A stretch of DNA of 8,162 nucleotides from JBBRTJ01 sp038244535 (GTDB taxonomy: Bacteria > Actinomycetota > Acidimicrobiia > Acidimicrobiales > Ilumatobacteraceae). The translations under genes and the position numbers were made by a program. Shown one piece after another: positions 1 through 6,171 of the stretch; position 1 is the stretch's first letter; each line of letters opens with the position of its first letter. The stretch spans positions 1-8,162 of the forward strand of contig JBBRTJ010000126.1 in assembly GCA_038244535.1 (NCBI GenBank), read 5' to 3'. The notes under the pieces are model-generated. The model saw only the letters and a list, made by a program, of their open reading frames with translations. It was not told the DNA's origin and made no database searches.

Positions 1-366
1 AACGAGCACTTCGACGTGCGCCGGTGGGAGGAGGCGATGGCGGCCGAGGGCCTGTCCATCGACTGGTACGTCCACCGCCACCGTACGGAGCACGAGGTGC
101 TGCCGTGGGCTCACCTCTCCGCGGGGCTGCACCACGACTTCCTCTGGCAGGACTGGCAGGCGGCCCTCGTCGGCTCCGGCCTCGAAGACTGCCGGTGGAC
201 CCCCTGCTACGACTGCGGTGTCTGCACCGGCTACGGCATCGAGCACGTCGTGGCATCGCCGGTCGTGCCGGCCGGGGGCAGCCAGGGGACCGGCCAAGAC
301 CTCGCCGTCGGCGGCGCGGTGCCGGTCGCACTGCGGGGGCGGCTCCAGCCGGCGGGGGTGAGCTGA
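1..366 (+). CDS. C-terminal part of a TIGR03960-type radical-SAM protein (5' end outside window)
   Basis: The reading frame is open from base 1, so the gene begins upstream; about 121 codons are visible before the TGA at 364-366. The segment with WYVHRHR, then LPWAHLSAGLHHDFLWQDW, then a cysteine cluster matches, from memory, the end of the B12-binding-domain/radical-SAM family TIGR03960, in which a W-C-x2-CG-x-C type motif closes the protein. Cysteine codons lie at 190, 205, 214 and 223 and could bind a metal or a cluster. The radical-SAM CxxxCxxC core would lie upstream and cannot be seen. The last ~40 residues are rich in Gly, Ala and Val and look like a loose tail. The next gene starts one base after the stop and encodes the usual partner (TIGR03936/DUF2344), sometimes fused to it in other bacteria; this supports the call. 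The biochemical role of the family is not settled; a link to RNA modification is only inferred from its place beside RNase E/G and ribosomal protein genes. Confidence 0.75.
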   Translation, partial: NEHFDVRRWEEAMAAEGLSIDWYVHRHRTEHEVLPWAHLSAGLHHDFLWQDWQAALVGSGLEDCRWTPCYDCGVCTGYGIEHVVASPVVPAGGSQGTGQDLAVGGAVPVALRGRLQPAGVS

Positions 367-367
367 G

Positions 368-1090
368 GTGGCCGTGCTCCGGGTTCGCGTCCGCTTCGCC
401 AAGCTCGGCAAGGTCCGCTTCACGAGCCACCGCGATGTCGCTCGCATGTTCGAGCGGGCGGTGCGACGAGCCGAGCTGCCGGTGGCCCTCACGCAGGGCT
501 TCACGCCCCGGCCCCGTGTCGCCTTCGGCCTGGCGCTGTCAACGGGTCACGAGTCGCTCGCCGAGTACCTCGACATCGACTTCGTTCAGGGCGAGGTGCC
601 GATCGATGTCGCCGGCCTCCCTGGGCTGCTGTCGGGCTGCCTGCCCGTGGGCATCGACGTCGTCGAGGTCGCTGAGCTCGACGCCGGCACCGCCTCGCTC
701 CAGCACGAAGTCGCACTGTGCAGCTGGGAGCTCGAGCTGATCGACCTCGACGTTGACGACGCCGTCGCCCGAGTGGCGGCCGCACTGGCAGCCCCCAGCC
801 TGCTGGCACCGCGGACGCGCAAGGGGGTCGAGGCGCTCGACGACCTTCGCCCCGGCATCGTGGCGCTGGCCGCTGGGCCGCTCGACCAGGGCGCCGGCGT
901 GCTGGTGCGGGCCGAGCTGGCCACGCAACCCCGCGGTCTGCGGCCCGCCGAGCTGCTCGACGCCGTCTTTCCAGGCGCCACCGCGCAGCGGGTGCTGCGA
1001 ACCCACCAATGGATCGTGAGCGACGGCGAGCGCCGGGAGCCCCTCCCGCTGCGCATGCCGGCGCCGCTGCCCGCGGGAGCGGGCGGATGA
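368..1090 (+). CDS. TIGR03936/DUF2344 radical-SAM-linked protein
   Basis: This 240-residue protein starts with GTG one base after the previous stop. A G-rich SD-like stretch (about 353-361) lies inside the end of the upstream gene, so translation is probably coupled. Family hallmarks are clear near the N-terminus: RVRFAKLGKVRFTSHRD (residues 7-23), corresponding to the 'lRFlSHLDl' block, then QGFTPRPRVAFGLALSTGHES (43-63), corresponding to the 'GFnPhPkisFa.pLplG.eS' block. DUF2344 proteins are either fused to, or encoded directly after, a TIGR03960 radical-SAM protein, as here. The C-terminal half is less conserved and ends in a Pro/Ala/Gly tail. No signal peptide or membrane segment is visible, so it is probably cytoplasmic. 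Function is unknown; the steady association with rne/rng and rplU suggests an RNA- or ribosome-related modification, which is inference. An antisense ORF lies opposite but has no family resemblance. Confidence 0.85.
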   Translation: MAVLRVRVRFAKLGKVRFTSHRDVARMFERAVRRAELPVALTQGFTPRPRVAFGLALSTGHESLAEYLDIDFVQGEVPIDVAGLPGLLSGCLPVGIDVVEVAELDAGTASLQHEVALCSWELELIDLDVDDAVARVAAALAAPSLLAPRTRKGVEALDDLRPGIVALAAGPLDQGAGVLVRAELATQPRGLRPAELLDAVFPGATAQRVLRTHQWIVSDGERREPLPLRMPAPLPAGAGG

Positions 1091-1095
1091 GGAGG
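1090..1095 (+). promoter_or_regulatory. Shine-Dalgarno AGGAGG of the RNase E/G gene
   Basis: A perfect AGGAGG lies 7 bases before the ATG at 1103, and its first A is the last base of the upstream TGA stop. It fixes the RNase start at 1103 and implies that ribosomes finishing the DUF2344 gene re-initiate here. Confidence 0.85.
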
Positions 1096-1102
1096 CAACA
1101 CC

Positions 1103-2962
1103 ATGACCGAACCGACGAGCCCCGACACCAGTGGCGCTCCGCTCGACACCTCGGCGCCGACTGCTGACGCGACCGCGGCACCGGCCGACGATGCCGCGGC
1201 GGCGAGTGCCGCGGCCAAGCGTCGGCGACGGGGATCGCGCGGCGGCCGCAGCCGGTCGAAGGCGCGGGTGGCCGGCGCCGGCGCGCCCGGCGACGACGAG
1301 GACGACGAGGACATCGCTGCCCCCGATGACGACCGCATGCCGGAGATGCCTGATCGCCCCATCGAGGGCAAGGTGCAGTCCCCCGAGGTCGCCGAGCGGG
1401 TGCTGGTACGCCGGCCCCAGATCGGCGACAGCCGACCCGCAGCTCCGCCCGTCGCGACCGTCGAATCGGGCACGCACGTGGCCAAGGAGCCTGCGGCCGC
1501 CGAGACCGGCGGCCGGACCCCTGCCAAGCGCAAGCGCAGCCCTGCCCCGAGGGCGGCGGGAGGCGCGCCGGCGGACCTGAGCGAGGGTTCGACCAAGCCG
1601 GCGCCTGCCCGGTCACGGGCCCGGGCCGCCTCTGGCCCTGTCGACGACGAGGCCAACGCCAAGCGGCAAGGTCGCGAGCGCAAGGGTCGACCCGTCGGGC
1701 GCTACCTCATGTGCGTCCACGTCACGCCGGCGATGACCCAGATCGCAGTCCTCGAGGGGCGCAGCCTCATCGAGCACTACGTCTCGCGCCCGGCCGACGA
1801 CGTCGGCCAGATCCATGGCAACGTCTACCTCGGGCGGGTGCAGAACGTCCTGCCCGGCATGGAGGCGGCGTTCGTCGACATCGGCACGCCCAAGAACGCG
1901 GTGCTCTACCGCGGCGACGTGCAGTACGAGCCCGAGGACATCGTCGAAAAGGGCGAGCGGCCCCGCATCGAGCAGATGCTGAAGGCCAAGCAGCTCATCG
2001 TGTGCCAGGTCACCAAGAACCCGATCGGGGCCAAGGGGGCCCGCCTGACCCAGGAGGTGTCGCTCCCTGGCCGCTTCGTGGTGCTCATCCCCAACTCGGC
2101 GACCTACGGGATCTCCAAGCGCCTGCCCGACGACGAGCGCAAGCGGTTGCGCTCGATCCTCGACCACATCAAGCCGGCCGAGCACGGCGTCATCGTGCGC
2201 ACCGCGGCGGAAGGGGTGCCGGAGGACGAGCTGCGGGCCGACGTCGTGCGTCTCCTCGAGCAGTGGGGCCGGATCGAGGTGGCCGCCAAGGGCGCCAACA
2301 CGCCCCGGTTGCTGTACCGCGAGCCTGACATGGCCGTACGGGTCATTCGCGAGGAGCTGAACCGGGAGTACCGGGGCGTCGTGATCGACGACCAGGAGCT
2401 CTTCGACGAGGTGCACGGCTACGTCGCCGCCATCGACCCGGTTCTCGCCGACCGCGTAGCTCGCTACGACGACGAGGCCGAGGGGCTGCCCATCTTCGAG
2501 CGACACCACGTCCACGAGCAGCTGCACAAGGCCCTCGATCGCAAGGTGTGGCTGCCCTCAGGCGGTTCGTTGATCATCGATCACACCGAGGCGCTCACCG
2601 TCATCGACGTGAACACCGGCAAGAACGTCGGCACCTCGAACCTCGAGACGACGGTGTTCCACAACAACCTCGAGGCCGCCGAGGAGATCGCCCGCCAGCT
2701 GCGCCTGCGCGACATCGGCGGCATCATCGTGATCGACTTCATCGACATGGAGGTCAAGGAGAACCGCCACAAGGTGGTGGCGGCGTTCCGTGATGCCCTG
2801 GCCCGGGACAAGACCCGTACACAGGTGTTCGACATCTCCGAGCTCGGGCTGGTCGAGATGACTCGCAAGCGCATCGGCGAGGGCCTCCTGACCTCGTTCA
2901 CCGACCGGTGCCCGATGTGCGAAGGGCGCGGCATGCTGGTGGATCACTCGCTGATCGACTGA
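1103..2962 (+). CDS. rne: Ribonuclease E/G family endoribonuclease with long disordered N-terminus
   Basis: A 619-residue protein of the RNase E/G family, which cleaves single-stranded A/U-rich RNA and acts in mRNA decay and rRNA/tRNA maturation. Residues 1 to ~197 are low complexity: Ala/Pro/Thr-rich, with a basic patch KRRRRGSRGGRSRSK (39-53), an acidic run DDEDDED (64-70) and further Lys/Arg patches. The catalytic part follows: an S1 domain with GNVYLGRVQNVLPGMEAAFVD (239-259), then the DNase I-like core. VIDVNTGK has D502 and N504; IVIDFIDM has D545. The 43-residue gap between D502 and D545 equals that between E. coli D303 and D346, so the metal-binding acids are intact. The Zn-link cysteines are C603 and C606 in CPMCEGRG, consistent with Zn-mediated dimerisation. 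The protein ends 13 residues after C606, so unlike E. coli RNase E it has no C-terminal scaffold; the disorder is all N-terminal. RNase G (rng) is the alternative name; the long extension makes an actinobacterial Rne/RNase ES type more likely. Confidence 0.95.
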   Translation: MTEPTSPDTSGAPLDTSAPTADATAAPADDAAAASAAAKRRRRGSRGGRSRSKARVAGAGAPGDDEDDEDIAAPDDDRMPEMPDRPIEGKVQSPEVAERVLVRRPQIGDSRPAAPPVATVESGTHVAKEPAAAETGGRTPAKRKRSPAPRAAGGAPADLSEGSTKPAPARSRARAASGPVDDEANAKRQGRERKGRPVGRYLMCVHVTPAMTQIAVLEGRSLIEHYVSRPADDVGQIHGNVYLGRVQNVLPGMEAAFVDIGTPKNAVLYRGDVQYEPEDIVEKGERPRIEQMLKAKQLIVCQVTKNPIGAKGARLTQEVSLPGRFVVLIPNSATYGISKRLPDDERKRLRSILDHIKPAEHGVIVRTAAEGVPEDELRADVVRLLEQWGRIEVAAKGANTPRLLYREPDMAVRVIREELNREYRGVVIDDQELFDEVHGYVAAIDPVLADRVARYDDEAEGLPIFERHHVHEQLHKALDRKVWLPSGGSLIIDHTEALTVIDVNTGKNVGTSNLETTVFHNNLEAAEEIARQLRLRDIGGIIVIDFIDMEVKENRHKVVAAFRDALARDKTRTQVFDISELGLVEMTRKRIGEGLLTSFTDRCPMCEGRGMLVDHSLID

Positions 2963-2988
2963 CCCGGGCCGAACGTGTTGGCGCCGCG

Positions 2989-3018
2989 TTGAGCAGAAGG
3001 CCTCGCGTCGGGTAGCGT
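2989..3018 (+). promoter_or_regulatory. Putative promoter of rplU-rpmA
   Basis: A -35-like TTGAGC (2989-2994) and a -10-like TAGCGT (3013-3018) are separated by 18 bp. The -10 box ends 9 bases before the rplU ATG at 3028, so transcription would begin at or a few bases before the start codon, giving a leaderless or nearly leaderless mRNA. No Shine-Dalgarno is seen upstream of that ATG, which supports this. Prediction from sequence only. Confidence 0.55.
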
Positions 3019-3027
3019 GGCATCCCT

Positions 3028-3339
3028 ATGTATGCAGTCATCGCAACCGGGGGCAAGCAAGAGCGCGTTGCCGAGGGGCAGCGCCTCAACGTCGAGTTGC
3101 TCGGCGTCGAGGAGGGTGCTGAGGTCTCATTGCGCCCGGTGCTCGTCGTCGACGGCGACGACGTGCTCGCCACACCGTCCCAGCTCGCTTCCGCCAACGT
3201 CACCGCCCGTGTGCTCGGCGAGGCCAAGGGTCCCAAGATCGACGGCTTCACCTACAAGAAGCGCACCAACCAGCGCCGTCGGTGGGGTCACCGCCAGCAC
3301 TACTCGGTGATCGAGATCACCTCGATCACGAAGGCCTAG
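3028..3339 (+). CDS. rplU: 50S ribosomal protein L21
   Basis: 103 residues, the normal size for bacterial L21, which binds 23S rRNA (near L20) in the large subunit. The N-terminus MYAVIATGGKQERVAEGQ and the C-terminal KKRTNQRRRWGHRQHYSVIEI (the K(K/R)R..R.R.GHRQ..T.v.I block) are diagnostic. I chose ATG 3028 because MYAVI is the canonical start; an in-frame or nearby GTG at 3017 lies inside the -10-like box and would add or shift residues with no family support. It lies 65 bp after the RNase gene and is followed by rpmA after 11 bp. The absence of an SD together with a -10-like TAGCGT 9 bases before the ATG suggests a leaderless transcript. Confidence 0.97.
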   Translation: MYAVIATGGKQERVAEGQRLNVELLGVEEGAEVSLRPVLVVDGDDVLATPSQLASANVTARVLGEAKGPKIDGFTYKKRTNQRRRWGHRQHYSVIEITSITKA

Positions 3340-3343
3340 GAGG
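3338..3343 (+). promoter_or_regulatory. Shine-Dalgarno AGGAGG of rpmA
   Basis: A perfect AGGAGG overlaps the TAG stop of rplU (3337-3339) and sits 7 bases before the ATG at 3351, the same geometry as the SD of the RNase gene. It decides the rpmA start in favour of 3351 over an in-frame upstream start at 3282. Confidence 0.85.
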
Positions 3344-3350
3344 CCCCCCG

Positions 3351-3605
3351 ATGTCGAAGACCAAAGGTGGCGGTTCCACCCGAAACGGGCGTGACTCCAA
3401 CGCCCAGCGCCTCGGAGTGAAGACCTTCGATGGCGAGGTCGTGAAGGCCGGAGCGATCATCGTGCGCCAGCGCGGCACCCGCTTCCACCCCGGCAACAAC
3501 GTCGGGATCGGCAAGGACGACACGCTGTTCGCCCTCGCCCCCGGCAAGGTCAAGTTCGGCGAGCGCCGTGGTCGCAAGCTGGTCGACGTCCTCGTCGACG
3601 CCTGA
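3351..3605 (+). CDS. rpmA: 50S ribosomal protein L27
   Basis: 84 residues, the standard length for L27, whose N-terminal tail reaches the peptidyl-transferase centre. MSKTKGGGSTRNGRDSNAQRLG is the conserved N-terminus (usually MAHKKGGGSTRNGRDS), followed by GAIIVRQRGTRFHPGNNVGIGKDDTLFAL. The start at 3351 is set by the family N-terminus and by the AGGAGG 7 bases upstream. The reading frame is open further upstream to 3282 but that part overlaps rplU and is not L27-like. There is no cleavable N-terminal extension as in Firmicutes, and no Prp protease gene between rplU and rpmA, which fits. The gene is co-transcribed with rplU and followed by a strong hairpin. Confidence 0.97.
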   Translation: MSKTKGGGSTRNGRDSNAQRLGVKTFDGEVVKAGAIIVRQRGTRFHPGNNVGIGKDDTLFALAPGKVKFGERRGRKLVDVLVDA

Positions 3606-3643
3606 TCGCTGGCGGCTGGTCGCCGGTCTCGTCAAGAACGTGT

Positions 3644-3676
3644 GTCACGGCCCCGGGTTCAACCCGGGGCCGTGAC
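3644..3676. terminator. Perfect 14-bp hairpin between convergent rpmA and dgt-like gene
   Basis: GTCACGGCCCCGGG (3644-3657) and its exact complement CCCGGGGCCGTGAC (3663-3676) flank the loop TTCAA. The stem is nearly all G/C, so it should be very stable. It sits midway between the stop of rpmA (3605) and the stop of the minus-strand gene (3709), which is where a two-way terminator is expected. There is no T-tract on either side, so it is not a classic E. coli-type intrinsic terminator; U-less hairpins are commonly proposed as terminators in high-GC actinobacteria. The rest of 3606-3708 shows nothing else I can support. Confidence 0.7.
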
Positions 3677-3708
3677 GCGTCCCGGACCAGGTCGTCCTCG
3701 GGCTGCTG

Positions 3709-4833
3709 TCACCAGGCGGTGCCGACACCGCGGGGGAGCTGGTCGAGGGGCCAGCCGAGCAGCGCCACGGCCTGCTGGCAGGCGAACCGGTCAGTCATGC
3801 CGCCGACGTAGGTGACGGCCAAGCGGAGGGCGCCGTCGCCGCCGGCCTCGACACCACCGGTGCGCCATGCCTCGGGCAGCAGGTTGGGCCGGTCGGCGTA
3901 GTGCTCGACCAGGGCCTGGAGGACCCGGACGACGGCGCCGGCCTGGGCCACCGACGCGGGCCGTAGGTAGATGTGCTCGTAGTTGAAGGCGCGGTAGGTG
4001 GCCAGCGCGTCGGCCAGGTCGGGCGGCAGGCCGATCCGCCCGGTACCCGACCCCGCAGCGACGAGCCCCTCGATGAGGGTGCCGAGCTGCTCGCCTCGGG
4101 TCCGCCCAAGTCGCTCGAGCACCGCGGCGGGGACCATCGCCGCGGTGACGATGCCGGCGGCGATGGCGTCTTCGACGTCGTGGCAGACGTACGCGATGCG
4201 ATCGGCCCAGCTCACGACCTCGCCTTCGGCGGTGGCCGGTGCGGGGCGGCTCCAGCTGTGGTTGCGGATGCCGTCAAGGGTCTCGGCACACAAGTTGAGC
4301 GGCGCCAGCACCACGTCGGCACCCCACGAGGCGTGGTCGTAGCCACCCTGGACGTAGGGCGACAGCGCGTCTTCGCTGGCGTGACCTCCGGGACCGTGGC
4401 CGCAGTCGTGCCCGAGGGCGATCGCCTCGGTCAGGGCGACGTTGAGCCCGAGGCCGCGGGCCGCCGCCGTGGCGACCTGAGCAACCTCGAGGGCATGGGT
4501 GAGCCGGGTGCGCTGGTGGTCGTCGGGGAAGACGAAGACCTGCGTCTTTCCCGCGAGGCGGCGGAACGCAGACGCGTGCAGGATCCGGTCGCGGTCTCGC
4601 TCGAAGCACGTGCGCAGGGGATCGGGCTCTTCAGGCAGGGCGCGGTGACCGGCGCCGGCCGCCCGGGTGGCCCCGGAGGCGAGCAGCGCGGTCTGGTCGG
4701 CTTCGCGCTGGTGGCGATCGAGGGCGCGGCCATGCCCCGGTCCGGCCCAGCTGTCGACGTGGGCCAGGCGCAACGCCCCCCCGGGGCCGTGGCCGGCCAT
4801 CGTCGCGGCCCAGCGCTCTGCTCGATCGTTCAT
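3709..4833 (-). CDS. dgt: HD-domain deoxynucleoside triphosphate triphosphohydrolase (dGTPase-like)
   Basis: 374 residues from ATG 4833 to the stop at 3709-3711. The protein matches the dGTPase-like branch of the HD superfamily, which hydrolyses dNTPs to the deoxynucleoside and triphosphate. Visible blocks: FERDRDRILHASAFRRLAGK (77-96), TRLTHALEVAQVA (109-121) with metal ligand H113, LGHDCGHGPGGHASEDA (140-156) with the HD pair H142-D143, then EVVSWADRIAYVCHDVED (205-222) with D211, and YVGGMTDRFA near the end. The loop after the HD pair reads CGHGPGGH where most relatives have LGHxPFGH. The N-terminal ~70 residues are weakly conserved. Start choice: ATG 4833 is the last plausible start before the divergent obg gene and has a -10-like TACAGT 8 bases upstream; the reading frame continues open to 6246 but that part is antisense to obg. 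Substrate specificity (dGTP or general dNTP) cannot be told from sequence. Confidence 0.88.
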   Translation of the reverse strand: MNDRAERWAATMAGHGPGGALRLAHVDSWAGPGHGRALDRHQREADQTALLASGATRAAGAGHRALPEEPDPLRTCFERDRDRILHASAFRRLAGKTQVFVFPDDHQRTRLTHALEVAQVATAAARGLGLNVALTEAIALGHDCGHGPGGHASEDALSPYVQGGYDHASWGADVVLAPLNLCAETLDGIRNHSWSRPAPATAEGEVVSWADRIAYVCHDVEDAIAAGIVTAAMVPAAVLERLGRTRGEQLGTLIEGLVAAGSGTGRIGLPPDLADALATYRAFNYEHIYLRPASVAQAGAVVRVLQALVEHYADRPNLLPEAWRTGGVEAGGDGALRLAVTYVGGMTDRFACQQAVALLGWPLDQLPRGVGTAW

Positions 4834-4841
4834 CAACGACG

Positions 4842-4847
4842 ACTGTA
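4842..4847 (-). promoter_or_regulatory. -10-like box of the dgt-like gene (leaderless candidate)
   Basis: On the minus strand TACAGT fits TANNNT and ends 8 bases before the ATG at 4833. No Shine-Dalgarno is visible in between, so a leaderless mRNA is likely. I see no convincing -35 element. The divergent obg promoter candidate lies about 50 bp away within the same 81-bp spacer. Confidence 0.45.
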
Positions 4848-4897
4848 CGCAGGGGGTGCGCGAGGGTTCGCGCCGAGGGGGCGTGGTGGTCTCCCGG

Positions 4898-4903
4898 TAG
4901 CCT
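4898..4903 (+). promoter_or_regulatory. -10-like box of obg
   Basis: TAGCCT fits TANNNT and ends 11 bases before the obg ATG at 4915, allowing at most a very short leader. The context GGTAGCCTG resembles GGTAGCGTG before rplU. No clear -35 element and no good Shine-Dalgarno are visible. Confidence 0.4.
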
Positions 4904-4914
4904 GCGGCGGTCCT

Positions 4915-6150
4915 ATGAGTGCCTTCGTCGACGAATGTCAGCTGAACGTCCGAGGCGGCGATGGCGGAGCGGGTTGCGTCTCCATGCGTCGTGAAGGCCC
5001 TGTTTCGATGGGCGGGCCCAACGGCGGCGACGGCGGTAAGGGGGGCGACGTGTGGCTGGTCGCCGATCGCAACGTGGCGTCGCTGCTCGGCTTCCGTGAC
5101 CATCCGCACCGTCGGGCCGCCAGCGGCGTGCACGGCATGGGCAAGGACCGCCACGGCAGCCGGGGCGACGACCTCGAGGTCCACGTGCCTGAGGGCACCG
5201 TGGTGTCCGACATGTACACCGGCGCCCCGATGGCCGACCTCGTGTCCCATGGCGACCGCTGGTTGGCGGGGGCCGGAGGCCGAGGGGGACGCGGCAACGC
5301 CAAGTTCCTGAGCAACCGGCGCCGGGCGCCGAGCTTCGCCGAGCAGGGCGAGCTGGGCGAGGAGCGCTGGCTCAAGCTCGAGCTCAAGCTCATGGCTGAC
5401 GTCGCCCTCGTCGGGTTCCCGAACGCCGGCAAGAGCACACTGATCAGCCGGATCTCGGCGGCCAAGCCCAAGATCGCCGACTACCCGTTCACGACGCTCG
5501 AGCCCAACCTCGGCGTGGTGCGCACCGACGACGGCTTCGAGATGGTCGTGGCCGACATCCCGGGTCTCATCGACGGCGCCAGCGAGGGCAAGGGCCTCGG
5601 CGACCGCTTCCTGCGTCACGTCGAGCGGGCTCGGGCGCTGCTGGTGCTCGTCGACCTTGCCGCCACCGACGATCGAACGCCGGCCGACCAGGAGGCTGCC
5701 CTGCTGCACGAGCTCGGTGCGTACAAGCCCGAACTGCTCGAACGACCCCGTCTGGTCGTGGGCACCAAGGCCGATGTCGCTCACCTGCCTTGGGATGGTC
5801 CCCGTTTGTCGGCCGTCACCGGTGAAGGGTTGAGCCCCCTGGTCCGATCGGTGCAGGTCCTGGTCGAGGCCGCCCGCGCCGCGCAGCCCGACAACGACAC
5901 CGTGGTCATCCACCGGCCCATGCCCGACGGCGTCCGGGTGCTGCGCGAGAGCGAGAACGCGTTTCGGGTCACCGGTCGGGCGGCCGAGCGAGCAGTGGAG
6001 CTGTCCGACCTCACCAACATCGATGCGGTCGCCTACGTCGACTTCCAGCTCAAGCGGCTCGGCGTGGCCAAGGCCCTGGCCAAGGCGGGCGCTCAGGCGG
6101 GCGACGACGTCCGCATCGGCGCCTTCGCCTTCGAGTACCAGCCCGACTGA
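4915..6150 (+). CDS. obg: Obg family GTPase (CgtA/ObgE)
   Basis: 411 residues. Obg proteins are essential GTPases that bind the 50S subunit and act in its assembly and in stress control. Domain order is complete: the glycine-rich Obg fold (1 to ~158, opening with FVDECQLNVRGGDGGAGC), the G domain (~160-320) and the C-terminal OCT domain (~322-411). G motifs: G1 GFPNAGKST (167-175), switch region YPFTTLEPNLG (190-200), G3 DIPG (214-217), G4 read as TKAD (284-287) in place of NKxD, G5 SAVTGEGL (299-306). The distance from D287 to S299 is only 12 residues; in E. coli and B. subtilis Obg it is near 30, so a helix/strand between G4 and G5 seems missing. I chose ATG 4915 because it gives the canonical N-terminus; the frame is open upstream but antisense to the dgt-like gene. 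No SD is evident. It is followed after 21 bp by the PIN gene and proB, probably one operon. Confidence 0.95.
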   Translation: MSAFVDECQLNVRGGDGGAGCVSMRREGPVSMGGPNGGDGGKGGDVWLVADRNVASLLGFRDHPHRRAASGVHGMGKDRHGSRGDDLEVHVPEGTVVSDMYTGAPMADLVSHGDRWLAGAGGRGGRGNAKFLSNRRRAPSFAEQGELGEERWLKLELKLMADVALVGFPNAGKSTLISRISAAKPKIADYPFTTLEPNLGVVRTDDGFEMVVADIPGLIDGASEGKGLGDRFLRHVERARALLVLVDLAATDDRTPADQEAALLHELGAYKPELLERPRLVVGTKADVAHLPWDGPRLSAVTGEGLSPLVRSVQVLVEAARAAQPDNDTVVIHRPMPDGVRVLRESENAFRVTGRAAERAVELSDLTNIDAVAYVDFQLKRLGVAKALAKAGAQAGDDVRIGAFAFEYQPD

Positions 6151-6171
6151 AGCGCCGAGCCGGAGCATGAT

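Noticed and set aside
501..1683. Three long minus-strand frames opposite DUF2344 and the RNase N-terminus
   Set aside because: They are Arg/Pro/Ala-rich shadow frames typical of GC-rich DNA with no recognisable domain, while the plus strand carries clear families.
1613..2527. 304-codon minus-strand frame opposite rne
   Set aside because: It lies wholly opposite the conserved RNase catalytic region and shows no family motif.
3282..3350. Upstream start for L27
   Set aside because: It would overlap rplU, and the family N-terminus plus the AGGAGG spacing place the start at 3351.
3973..4914. In-frame upstream extension of obg to 3973
   Set aside because: It is antisense to the dgt-like gene, and the canonical Obg N-terminus begins at ATG 4915.
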